Shown: in pieces, positions 11,045 to 20,030 of the stretch | How positions within the stretch are numbered: the first letter of the stretch is position 1 | Layout: the number at the start of each line of letters is the position of its first letter | Source of the DNA: Emiliania huxleyi CCMP1516 | Lineage: Eukaryota > Haptophyta > Isochrysidales > Noelaerhabdaceae | NCBI RefSeq assembly: GCF_000372725.1 | Contig: NW_005199649.1 | Span: forward strand, 26,204-90,203 | Reading direction: 5' to 3' | Length of the DNA stretch: 64,000 nucleotides | Notes under the pieces: model-generated | Databases searched by the model: none | Told to the model about the DNA's origin: nothing | The model's input: the letters and a program-made list of their open reading frames with translations, nothing else | Made by a program: the position numbers and the translations under genes

Positions 11045-11782
11045 ATGGCGACCCGCGCCGACGGCCGCCTCCCCAACCAGCTCCGCGCGATGGCTGCCGA
11101 GCCCGGCGCGCTCAGCCGCGCCGACGGCTCGGCGCGCTTCCAGCACGACGGCACGCAGGTGCTCGCGGCGGTGTGGGGCCCGGGCGAGGTGCGCCGCGCG
11201 CGGGAGCGGCCCGATCAGGCGACGCTCGAGGTGCTGGTGCGGCCAGCCTCGGGGCTCGCCGGCCCGCTCGAGCGCGAGATGGAGCTGCTGCTGACGGCGA
11301 CGCTCTCGCACGCGGTCGTGCTCAGCCTGCACCCGCGGACGCTCGTCTCGCTGGTGGTGCAGGTGGTCGACCACGACGGGTCGGTGCTCGCCGCGGCGCT
11401 CCACGCCTGCGGCCTCGCGCTCATCCACGCCGGCGTGCCGCTGCGCGGCATGCTCGGCACGTGCGCCTGCGCCGTGGCGGCCGATGGCGCGCTGCTGCTC
11501 GACCCGACGGTGGCGGAGGAGGCGAGCGCGGTGGCGGTCGCCACGCTCGGCTACCTCGTCTGCTCGGCCGACGGCGACGGCGGCGCCGCCCCCGCGTGCG
11601 AGCTGCTGCTCAGCCATTCGACCGGCGCCCTCTCTGCGGAGCAGCACGCCGCCGCCGCGGAGGCGGCGCGCGAGGCGGCGGTGGCGGCGGCAGCCTTCTG
11701 CAGGCAGTCGATGACGGCGGGGCGCGCGCCGCTCGACTCGCCGCACCTCGCGCTAGGCAGTTTGGGGTCGGCGCAGAGGTAG
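11045..11782 (+). CDS. RRP46: RNA exosome core subunit RRP46/EXOSC5 (RNase PH fold)
   Basis: Single-exon 245-residue protein. The start MATRADGRLPNQLRAM is followed by the family signature for RNase PH-like subunits: RFQHDGTQVLAAVWGPGEVR (split here as GSARFQHDGTQVL then AAVWGPGEV), the helix LEREMELLL, and the long C-terminal half with VVQVVDHDGSVLAAALHACG and a LLLDPTVAEE strand, all in RRP46 order. RRP46 is one of six RNase PH-type proteins forming the catalytically inert ring of the nuclear and cytoplasmic exosome, which threads RNA to RRP44/RRP6. The length matches the family (about 230-260). No intron or frame defect is seen. The ATG at 11045 is chosen because upstream sequence is a low-complexity purine tract. 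Confidence 0.92.
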   Translation: MATRADGRLPNQLRAMAAEPGALSRADGSARFQHDGTQVLAAVWGPGEVRRARERPDQATLEVLVRPASGLAGPLEREMELLLTATLSHAVVLSLHPRTLVSLVVQVVDHDGSVLAAALHACGLALIHAGVPLRGMLGTCACAVAADGALLLDPTVAEEASAVAVATLGYLVCSADGDGGAAPACELLLSHSTGALSAEQHAAAAEAAREAAVAAAAFCRQSMTAGRAPLDSPHLALGSLGSAQR

Positions 11783-12395
11783 TAGCGCTGGTGCGTTTCT
11801 TGAAAAGGCGCTTGAAAACGATGATCGCCGAGGGGCGCTATCTGTATCTCTCGCCTATCTGCATATCGGAAGGACAAGGTGGGGGGACTCTGTCCTTAAG
11901 GTTAAGGTTGCTCCCGGCCCAGCCTACTCAGTGACCGTCTAAGGGGGGGGGGCCTAAATGGCCTGCAATATCCTTTCTTTTGTGCCTAGCTTGTAGAGCA
12001 CCTCAAAAAAGTACTATGATCTATGTCTTGCTTTCTTTTCTTATTGTCTTGCAGTGAATTTTTTTTCGATGACATGAGGTGGGGGTCCGTGGTGAGCACA
12101 TTCCCAGATTCTCCAGGTCCCCCCTCGAAAATCGCCCCTTTTAATTCACTGCGGCCCGGCTTTGCTCGGATTACTTTTCACTCGAAGACATAGTAGTTTT
12201 TTGGTGTTACGGTGCCTACAACAAATATCCTGGAGCTGATCACAATATACCTACAACAGGGTTCACGGCGGTCATTGTCCTTCCAGCTAAAAGAAAAGAA
12301 AGAAATCGTGCCAAGCGCCAAGGCCCAAGCGGCCCGCCACTTGGAGCACTGGAGCCACATCGAGTGCGGTCATCAGCGCCGTTTCGAGCCCAACA
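11783..12395. other. Intergenic region, AT-richer, upstream of DJ-1 family gene
   Basis: 613 bp with no gene. Includes a G run at 11943-11951, T-rich stretches (12028-12070) and an A/G-rich run AAAAGAAAAGAAAGAAATCG (12288-12307) about 90 bp before the next ATG, likely promoter or leader. Confidence 0.45.
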
Positions 12396-13172
12396 ATGCT
12401 CGTCGACACGCTCACGCGCTGCATCTCTCCCATCTCCCCCTCACGCTGCTTCAAGTCGCCGGAGAAGCAGCGTGCCCCATCCCAGCAGCGTAAGCAAATG
12501 CCGAAGCTGCTCCTGGTTGCGTTTGAGGGCTTCGAGCTGCTTGACGCCTTCGGGCCGCTCGAGCTGCTGCTGCTCGCAGGGTACTCCGTCACCATCGCAG
12601 CGCCGACAAACGGCGTCGTCCGTGGAGGCGTCGTCGGGAGCGAAGCATGCAAGAGCGAAGCGGCTAAACTCGAAGTTCGCTCATGCGTGCCCGTTGTCGC
12701 CTCACATTCCCTGGTCGAGGCGCTCTCCCAGAAGTGGGATCTGCTGCTTGTGCCCGGCGGCCAGGGCACGCGTGCCCTCGTTGGCGACGAGCCCTTCCTC
12801 GCTACTCTCGCGCTCCTGTGTGACGCCTCGGCCGCCGTCGCCTCTGTCTGCACCGGCTCTGCGCTGCTCGCTGCGGCCGGCGTGCTCGATGGCAGGAAGG
12901 CGACCACAAATAAGCGGGGCTGGGCGTGGGTGACGGAGAGCAGCAAGCGTGCGGCGACGGTCGAATGGACGCCCCGGGCGCGCTGGGTGGCGGACCGGAC
13001 CGGCGGCAAGCTTTGTGCGACATCCAGCGGCGTGGCGGCGGGCCTGGACATGGCCGTCTGGCTTGCCTCGGACTTGCTGGGCGCTGGTGTCGGCGAGGCG
13101 GCGGCCAAGCGCGCCGAGTACGTCCCCTCGACCGATCCGGCCGACGACCCATTTGCTGCGCTCGTCAAGTGA
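12396..13172 (+). CDS. DJ-1/PfpI-family protein (class I glutamine amidotransferase-like)
   Basis: Single-exon protein of 258 residues. After an N-terminal extension of about 34 residues comes the DJ-1/PfpI fold: KLLLVAFEGFELLDAFGPLE (beta1 and the acidic residue), a VPGGQGTRAL loop, and the nucleophile elbow ASVCTGSALLAAAG with Cys at about residue 152. A C-terminal helix pair (SSGVAAGLDMAVWLASDLL) is typical of the isonitrile hydratase/AraC-like-associated branch of the family (InhA-like). Members act as glyoxalases, deglycases, hydratases or redox sensors; the exact activity cannot be deduced. The second Met (12498, MPKLLLVAF) is an equally good start, with the extension then being leader or a weak transit peptide. 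No intron is needed. Confidence 0.85.
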   Translation: MLVDTLTRCISPISPSRCFKSPEKQRAPSQQRKQMPKLLLVAFEGFELLDAFGPLELLLLAGYSVTIAAPTNGVVRGGVVGSEACKSEAAKLEVRSCVPVVASHSLVEALSQKWDLLLVPGGQGTRALVGDEPFLATLALLCDASAAVASVCTGSALLAAAGVLDGRKATTNKRGWAWVTESSKRAATVEWTPRARWVADRTGGKLCATSSGVAAGLDMAVWLASDLLGAGVGEAAAKRAEYVPSTDPADDPFAALVK

Positions 13173-14140
13173 GGAGTCGGGGCAGACGCCGCACCAGATC
13201 CCGGAAGGGCGGAAAGCGCCGCTTTGGTCTCGCTCGTCCTGTGTGCGAATCAATCGGACGTGCTTGCCGAAGCGCGCTCCAGTGCCCGACTGCTGATATG
13301 GTGATTTGCTGGCGACACGCGCCGCTTGTGGGGTGATAAGTGAGGCGTCGTAATCGTGTCACAAAATGTCGTCGATAAATGCCTGGTGCTCGAGGCCCGG
13401 TGTGGGCGTGTGGCGCGGTGTGTGTGTGGTTGTGTGTTGTCGATATGGATAACGACGCGAGATCGCGTGTTGGGTTATTTGTACTCGGACGCCGCTGCTC
13501 AGTCGCTCTCTCTTAGTCTCTTTTCGCGGACGGTGTCGCGTGTCGCGGTCCGCCCGGTCTCTCGCGGTCTCGCCGTCCCGCGGCGTGACGGCGCGTGATA
13601 CGCTTGTGTGTGTTTGGGGGGGGGGGGGGACCGCCGTGTACGGATCGCCAGGGTGTGATATTCCGGCACCAACTTGATTCGTAGATCGGCGTCTCACGGC
13701 CGGGCCGCGGGACGGGGAGGGACGGGGGGTCGATCCGTAAATCCGTAATTCCGTAAATTTGTAACGAAAAGCGACGAGGGAGTCCCCCACCACACCCATC
13801 CACCAGGCAGATAGAGACACAGCACGCTGAGAAGCCGGAGGCTGGCCTCTCCAACGCTCGCGCAACGCTGTCTGCACGCGCAGCAGCTCTGGGGTCCGGG
13901 CGGCCCAGGCCACACGGTGGGCGGGTCAACGACCGTACGACTGCAGTACGACTGTAAAGCTGCGTACGTGTTTCTTAACACTATATTCGTGCTTGCCGTA
14001 TGCCGAGCCGCGCCTCTGCGAGTGCGACTATCAACCCCTCACACACGCGTGGGGGGGGCGCAGAGCGAGGACCGAGGTACAACCACATCAAACGTCCGCC
14101 GGCTCGACGACACGCTACGTCCCCAAGCGCTCTTCTCTCT
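13173..14140. other. Intergenic region containing a partial dispersed repeat
   Basis: No intact gene. 13356-13655 shows nothing definite apart from a G run at 13617-13629. From 13670 the sequence matches the left part of the inverted-repeat element at 47261-48613 (separate entry). Confidence 0.5.
13668..14055. repeat. Partial copy of the 47.3-kb inverted-repeat element
   Basis: Starts with CCGGCACCAACTTGATTC and continues with GCGTCTCACGGCCGGG, two GATCCGTAAATCCGTAA blocks, CTGAGAAGCCGGAGGCTGGC and CTCGCGCAACGCTGTCTGCA, all shared in order with 47257-47630. It ends in a minus-strand peptide EGLIVALAEARL that matches EGFIDALAEAQR of the other copy. No right inverted repeat is found downstream, so this copy is truncated or rearranged. 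Confidence 0.7.
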
Positions 14141-15454
14141 CTACGAGCGCTGCGCTGCCTCCGCCGCCGTCCTGGCTGCAGCCGCCCTGGCCCTCGAAGC
14201 GGCCGCAGCGGCACGCCTCGCGTCTGCAGCGGCCGCCGCCTCCTCGAGCGCCGCCTCGCTCCCCTCCAGTGCCGCCTTGGCCTCCTCCAGCGCCGCCTTG
14301 GCCTCTGCATGCGCCGCCCTGGCCTCCGCCCTCGCCACCTCGGCATCCGCCAGCGCCGCCTCGGCCGCCGCCTCTTCCTCCTCGTCCGCCTCCGCCTCCT
14401 CCTCCGCCTCGTCCGCCTCAGCGTCCAAGCGCACAGCCTCGGCCACCTCTGCCGACGCCGCCGCCTGGCTCTCCGCCGTGATGCCGAGCCGGATCCGCTC
14501 CTCGTGACACTGCTCGAGAAGCCTGATAATTCTCTCCTCCTCGGCCTTCTTTGCGGCCTCGGCTGCGTCTGCCTCCGACGGCGCCTCGGCACCCTCCTCT
14601 GTCTCCTGCGACGGCCCAGCCCCGCCTGTCCCTCCGCCCTTCTTCTTCTTCTTGCCCTTCTTGCCCTTGGCGCGCTTCTCCGCCTCGACCTCCGCCAGCA
14701 GCTCCTCGGCGTGCCGCGCCGCCTCCTTCTCCTTCGCTGCCCTCTCCGCCGCCCTCTCCGCCGCCTCCGCAGCCCACGCCGCCTCCTTCGCCGCCTTCTC
14801 GGCCGCCGCCTTGGCCGCCTCATGCTCCCCGAAGGCGCGCACGCACTCGGTTTGGCCCTTCTCCTTGGCCCATTGCAGCGCGGTATTGCCCTCCTGAGAG
14901 CGCAGCGTCATGTCAGCGCCCGCCCGCAGCAGCTGACGCACCACGGCGGGGCGGCCGTTGACGGCGGCGAACATCAGAGCGGTGTCCCCGTCGTTGTTCT
15001 GCAGGTCGATCTCCGCGCCATGCCGGATCAGCATGTCGACAATCCGCTCGTGACCTTTGTAGGCGGCGTTCATCAGCGCAGTGCCGCCGGTCGTGCGGCT
15101 TCTCTGGTTTATCTTAGCGCCGTGCCGCAATGCCAGCTCGACCAGCTTCTCGTAGCCGTTCACGGCGGCGAGGCTCAACGCGGTGCCGCCGTCGCTCTTC
15201 TGCAACGAGACGTCCGCGCCGACGTCCGCGCCGCGCCGCAGAAGCGCCTCAGCCAGCCCCGCGTGGCCATTGGCCATTGCGAGCATCAGCAGCGTCATGC
15301 CGATCGAAAACGAACCGCCATCAAAGGTGTACTCGAAGGTCGCGTCGACCCGCCCGCCGCCGTCGAGCCACGCCAGCGCCGTCGTCGTTTCTCCTCTCTT
15401 AGCCGCAAGCACGACCTCCTCTGGCACCGTCTCGCCGCCAACAACGGGTTCCAT
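14141..15454 (-). CDS. Ankyrin-repeat protein with long Ala/Glu coiled coil
   Basis: Single-exon 437-residue protein; ATG at 15454 (MEPVVGGETVPEEVVLAAKR). Residues about 15-200 hold five ankyrin repeats with the expected G-TALxxAAxxGH and LLxxGADV patterns (GGTALSLAAVNGYEKLVELA, GGTALMNAAYKGHERIVDML, GDTALMFAAVNGRPAVVRQL). The rest is an Ala/Glu/Lys coiled coil with a basic KGKKGKKKKKGGG patch in the middle. Ankyrin repeats bind proteins; the partner is unknown. The frame stays open upstream of 15454, but that part is arginine-rich low-complexity sequence and includes a pyrimidine tract (15470-15490) like those near other starts. Confidence 0.8.
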   Translation of the reverse strand: MEPVVGGETVPEEVVLAAKRGETTTALAWLDGGGRVDATFEYTFDGGSFSIGMTLLMLAMANGHAGLAEALLRRGADVGADVSLQKSDGGTALSLAAVNGYEKLVELALRHGAKINQRSRTTGGTALMNAAYKGHERIVDMLIRHGAEIDLQNNDGDTALMFAAVNGRPAVVRQLLRAGADMTLRSQEGNTALQWAKEKGQTECVRAFGEHEAAKAAAEKAAKEAAWAAEAAERAAERAAKEKEAARHAEELLAEVEAEKRAKGKKGKKKKKGGGTGGAGPSQETEEGAEAPSEADAAEAAKKAEEERIIRLLEQCHEERIRLGITAESQAAASAEVAEAVRLDAEADEAEEEAEADEEEEAAAEAALADAEVARAEARAAHAEAKAALEEAKAALEGSEAALEEAAAAADARRAAAAASRARAAAARTAAEAAQRS

Positions 15455-17150
15455 TTGGCGACGGCGCCTCACAAAGAAGAAAAAACCCTGCCCCGCTACG
15501 GTGTGCCTCGCCTGCTTCGCCGTCTCGTCCACCCGCAGCCGCTCCCGCCGCTCCCTCTGGCCCTCCCTCGCCGCCGGAAGGGCGCAGTTCGGGCCGCTCT
15601 CCTCCACGCCGGCCAGCACGTCCGCGGCGCTCACCGACGTCCGTCGCCTCCTCCGCCGCCGGCTCGGTCGAGCCGCCCGCCGCCTCGCGTAGTCGGCGCT
15701 GCCGCTCGCGCTCGTGGTGTGCTGCTCGGCGCTGGACGCCGCCACCCTCGCACACACGCCGCCTGCGGTGCCATCTCGCCGCAGGCGAAGGGAAGGCCGA
15801 CCCCAAATTTACACAAACTCCGAGCTGGAAGTCGTTCGGAAGTCCCTTCGAACGCGCGAAAGCGCCGGCTTTCGAAACCCGGCGCCCGCCCTCTCTGTGG
15901 CCGCGTCCTCCCCTGTCCGATCTTCTGGTTCCACTATTTTTTACATACATAAAAAACGAACGCGCGGGGTAATTCCTAATTCGTAATTGTAATTCGTGTA
16001 ATCGAGACACACGGTTTTCGTCACACAATGTCATTGAGTCACAACTCGCATCTCGCGTTCTCGCTTTTTTGCTCTGGGTGTAAATGCTCTGGGCCGGCGC
16101 GGGGGCCCCCGGCCCACACCGTGCGCCGCGCAGCAGTGCGGAAACGGGGCTGGGCTCCGGCTCTATGAGTCTCTATGAGCACCGACTTCCCGATTAAGCT
16201 AGGTTAATCAGAGGGCAGATTTGGAGAGATCTCGAGGAGTACATACAGATAGACCCTCCAACCATCAGAAAACTCCGACCTGATCGGTCGTACTGACCGC
16301 CGACAGATCACTGCAGACAGGCCGACGTCTACACGCGGCCGGCCGGGCGAGAGGCTTGACACGATCCGACCCTGCGACCCTGACGCTGCTGCTCTAGCTA
16401 TCAGCCATGCACTGCTGACTGCTGCCACAATGTGCGACCTGTGCTGGCCCACTTGGCGGCCTTCCCGGTCAGTGGTGAGGCGCAGTTCAGAGCTGTCGAT
16501 GGCGCGATGCCGCACTGGTCCCACATTGGTGACACGAGACCACCAAGTTTGCCGGTCCAAGAGAGAGGCACCGGCGCTGTCCTGAGAAGGTGCATGGTCC
16601 CTCTTGACTGCCCATGCGCGCGAGGCTGTGTAGGCATAGCCTCGAGAGTGCCAGCAGCCCATCCGAGGTGACGCGCATTGCGCCAGAAGCGTGCACGCAG
16701 CTGGAAGGACACCTTCCTACTGGCCGTACGATCAGGTCGTCACTGAATGCTTAATACTAAGGCCGCGAGCTATGCAGGTGATCAATTGTGCATCATGGCA
16801 CGGTCAGCTGCGCCGACAGGCTGTCGCAAGGCGTGATAGCATGGCCGCAAGTACGCCGAATTCCCGCCATGAAAACAAGTAAAAAATCGCGAAAAAAAAC
16901 TCCAAAAAATCGGCGCCTGCGGCGGGCCATGGGACCCCATCTCCCCCCCGCATGGACACCCTCTGGGCCCCCCGCGGGCGCCGGCCCAGAGTGTAAATGT
17001 AATATTTGTCCTCAGTTGTTCGTTGAGGTCACAGAGGGACGCGCTGACCCCCCCGCGGCGGCGGGTCGCACCGCACACATCTACTCGTACACACGCGGTG
17101 CGGCGCCCGGCGGCGGGCGCTGTTTTCTCGCTCCCGTGCCGCGGGGTCCG
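15455..17150. other. 1.7-kb region with no gene recognised
   Basis: The ankyrin promoter side is AT-rich at 15935-16010 with repeated AATTCGTAATT words. Two GC-rich palindromes occur: 16087-16120 (CTGGGCC...CGGCCCAC) and 16961-16993 (CTCTGGGCC...GGCCCAGAG). An open minus frame at 16401-16712 has no recognisable motif and I do not call it. Confidence 0.5.
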
Positions 17151-19873
17151 TCACAGTCTGGGCTGTCCGGACTGCGCGTCAGTCTCAGACTGACCGCACA
17201 AGTCCGGGGATGCGGCGGCGGGGATGCGGTACGTCTCCAGGATCGCCTTCGCTTCCTGCTCGGCGGTCGACGTGTCGATGGCGATGACGGCGGGTCCGCC
17301 CACGCACTGCACCTCGAAGGCGAGGTGGTCGCACTCGGCCTGCAGCCGCTGCACGAGCGCGTGCATCTGCCTCAAGTTGAGGACGCGCTCGCCGTTGACG
17401 GAGAGCACCCGACGGTCGGCGAGCGTGAGGTACCCCGCCGTCTGCGGGCTGGGGAGCACGCGCGAAAGCAGCACTGGCTGCTCGGCTGCCTCGCTCTGCG
17501 CGCCAGACAGCACGAGCTGCACGAGCTCGTGCGGCGCGTCCTGCTGCCAGTCGTCCCCCCACTCGTGCAGGTACCTGCGGGTCGCGGAGATGTCGCGGAG
17601 ATGTCGCGGAGATGTCGCGGAGATGTCGCGGAGATGTCGGGGAGATGTCGCGGAGGCGTCGCGGCGGAGAGCACCGGCCGGCGAACAGACGCTTTTGCTC
17701 GGAGGAGCGGCGGGGCAGCTGGCAAGGGGATGGGTGGTCCGGGGAGGCTCACAGAGGGCCCTCCCGCCCGTGCTCGCTGTGCTCTCTAGCCCGGCGCACG
17801 GCTCGGGTAATCTCGGGTAATCTCGGGTAATCTCGAGTAATCTCGGGTAATCTGTGCTCTCTAGCGCGGCACACGGCTAATGGGAGAGATGGGGAGAGAT
17901 GGGGAGATGGCTCTCTAGCGCGGCGCACGGCTCGACGAACGGCACGAAGACGAGGCCGGCGTAGATGAAGTACGGGAGGGGCTCGTCGTAGGCGGTCGGC
18001 GGGATGAGCCGCTGCAGCGGCCGCACGGGAACCTCGAGCTCGAGCTCCTATCGGAGATATGGGGAGATATGGGGAGATATGGGAACCTCGAGCTCGAGCT
18101 CCTGCTCATTAAATATACTAGAATTAAATAATACATATAATTAACCTCGAGCTCGAGCTCCTGCTCATTAAATATACTAGAATTAAATAATACATATAAT
18201 TAACCTCGAGCTCGAGCTCCTGCTCATTAAATATACTAGAATTAAATAATACATATAATTAACCTCGAGCTCGAGCTCCTGCTCATTAAATATACTAGAA
18301 TTAAATAATACATATAATTAACCTCGAGCTCGAGCTCCTGCGAGGCGGTGGTGGTTGGTGGTGGTGGAGGAGGAGGAGGAGGAGGTGGTGGTGGGGGTGG
18401 CGGGGGAGGAGGAGGAGGAGGAGGTGGCGGAGGTGGCGGGGGAGGCGGAGGCGGAGGCAGAGGGAGACGAGCAAGCGCGGGCGCGTCTCGCGGGGCGACA
18501 AGGTGCGTGTGGCGCGCCTCTCCCGCGCGCAGCACGCGCAGGCCGATGGTCTGGTGCGCAAACTTGAGGTGTATCAGGTGCGCAAAGGAGAGCCGCTCCT
18601 GTCCGCCGAGGGGGGTGTCGGGGCGCGGAGGGAGGGCGCGGGTGCGGGTGGTTGGTTGGTGGGGCGGGTGGTTGGCTCGAGGAGGCGGTGGTTGGCTCGA
18701 GGAGGCGGGTGGTTGGCTCGAGGAGGCGCTCCTGCCCCCCGATGGCAAAAGAGCCGTCGTTGGCGATGGCGTGCCCGTCCAGCTCGAGGAGGACGTCGCC
18801 TGGCAGTTGGTTCGCAGATGAAGGAGCAAGTCACGACTGAGAGCCGTCCGGCTCGAGGAGGACGTCGCCTGTCCGGAGGAGCGCCGCGGCGGGCGCGGTG
18901 GGCGCGACGCCGCGGATGCGGACGCCGGTGCGCCCCTCCATGCCGAGGTAGGCTCGCAGCTGCGGGTTGTCGAGGGCCTGACAACAATCACCGTCGTCAC
19001 ACATCGCAGCAGACAGCGGCGAGAAGAGCGTGCGGCTGGTCGAGGGGCCTGCCAGAAGATGCCGAGCGAGGGGAAGCCGGCGGGGCGGCGCGGGTCGGAG
19101 GGGGCGTCGTCGACGAGGTAGTGGGCGATGATGGGCGCGGGGATGACGTACCCGATGTTTTGCGAGTCGAGCTGGTTCTGGAAGGCGACGCCGATCACGT
19201 CACCGTCGGCGTTGAGGGCGGGCCCGCCGCTGTTGCCAGGGTTGATGGCGGCGTCGATCTGCACCGCGAGCAGGTTGGCGCCCGAGTGGGCGTACCGCTG
19301 GATCTCGATGCGCGAGACGACGCCCTGCGTGACCGAGACGCCCTCGCCTCCTTCCGGGTACCCCACCACCGAAACCTCGTCCTGCAGCGACGGCATCGGA
19401 CCAAACTCGAGCGGCTCGACGCCCTCCCAAAAGGCGTCGTCCGACACGGTGAGAGTGGCGAGGTCGCACTCGTGCGCGATGCGCGCCACCTGCGCCACGT
19501 GCTTCTGCGAGTCGCCCGCCTTACGCACCTCCACGTACGTCGCATCCGCCACACAGTGGGCGTTTGTCAGGATGACGAGTTGGCCGTCGTGCTGCTGCCG
19601 CATCGTGAAGCCGGAGCCGGTGCTCTCCTCCTGCGGCTTGTTGCTCCACGGCATGGCAACGTTGACGGAGCAGTGCACCGAGTACACCTTGACCACCGGC
19701 TCTGCCGTCGACGCGGACGCCTCGAGCGGCGCCAGCACCGCACGGCCATAGATGTCGACATCCGCGGCGCCGACGGGCGGCCCGCAGCGGCGGCTCTGCG
19801 CGGCCGAGGCTCGTCTCCGGACGGACAAGCTGCGCGGTGACAGGGCGAGGGCGAGGGCGAGACACGTGTACAT
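17151..19873 (-). CDS. DEG: Deg-type serine protease with PDZ domains (plant DEG9/DEG10-like)
   Basis: 541 residues in six exons: 19873-19049, 18977-18869, 18799-18732, 18598-18518, 18047-17929, 17574-17151. A hydrophobic N-terminal leader ([13 protein letters not shown]) suggests an organelle or secretory target. The trypsin-like domain has the triad in [15 protein letters not shown] and GNSGGPA. A PDZ domain follows ([39 protein letters not shown]), then a second PDZ-like region ending in [13 protein letters not shown], a tail typical of plant Deg9/Deg10. Every exon joins in phase. Introns at 18978-19048, 18800-18868 and 18048-18517 start with GC, 17575-17928 starts with GT, and 18599-18731 appears to start with GA. 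Several introns have copied exon edges (see findings). It is divergent from RibB, 157 bp away. Confidence 0.92.
17589..17660. repeat. 12-bp tandem repeat in Deg intron 5
   Basis: About six copies of GCGGAGATGTC(G), just inside the acceptor of the 354-bp intron. Confidence 0.85.
17781..17934. repeat. Three tandem copies of the Deg exon 5 donor region
   Basis: Minus-strand word GAGCCGTGCGCCGCGCTAGA, containing the real donor GAGCC|GTGCGC at 17928, recurs at about 17854-17878 and 17781-17803, separated by GGGAGAGAT repeats and by an 11-bp repeat (GGGTAATCTC, 17814-17853). Confidence 0.85.
18030..18340. repeat. Six copies of the Deg exon 5 acceptor edge; four 59-bp AT-rich units
   Basis: The exon start AG|GAGCTCGAGCTCGAGGTT (minus strand) appears at 18030, 18084, 18143, 18202, 18261 and 18320 (plus-strand left ends). 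The spacers of the last four are a 59-bp unit with TTAATTATATGTATTATT and TTCTAGTATATTTAATGAG; the first spacer is a GGGGAGATAT repeat. All lie inside the intron before exon 5. Confidence 0.95.
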
Positions 19874-20030
19874 CACGACGCGGTCTGCGCCGCCCAATCA
19901 AAAAAGAAAAAAATCTGGATTGCGGGAAATATACCCAGAGTGCGGTTTCTTCTTCAGGGTGCCTCCCAAGGGTGCCGACGACGAGACGGTCGCGCGTGAT
20001 CAGATCACGTTGCCAACCAGTCAAGCGTAC
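19874..20030. promoter_or_regulatory. Short divergent promoter between Deg and RibB
   Basis: 157 bp between the two start codons. It holds an A-rich run (CAAAAAAGAAAAAAATCTGG, 19898-19917), the only low-GC stretch in the neighbourhood, and must contain both 5' leaders or a shared promoter. Confidence 0.55.

Noticed and set aside
16204-16712. Minus-strand open frames of 100-150 codons
   Set aside because: No ATG context, motif or splice logic; several overlapping frames are open equally, as expected by chance.
18030-18340. CRISPR-like regularly spaced repeat
   Set aside because: The repeats are nearly contiguous 59-bp units with identical spacers, inside a eukaryotic intron; no unique spacers and no cas genes.
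18503-19840. 445-codon plus-strand open frame across the Deg protease
   Set aside because: Antisense to the protease domain; the minus strand carries the catalytic triad and phased exons.
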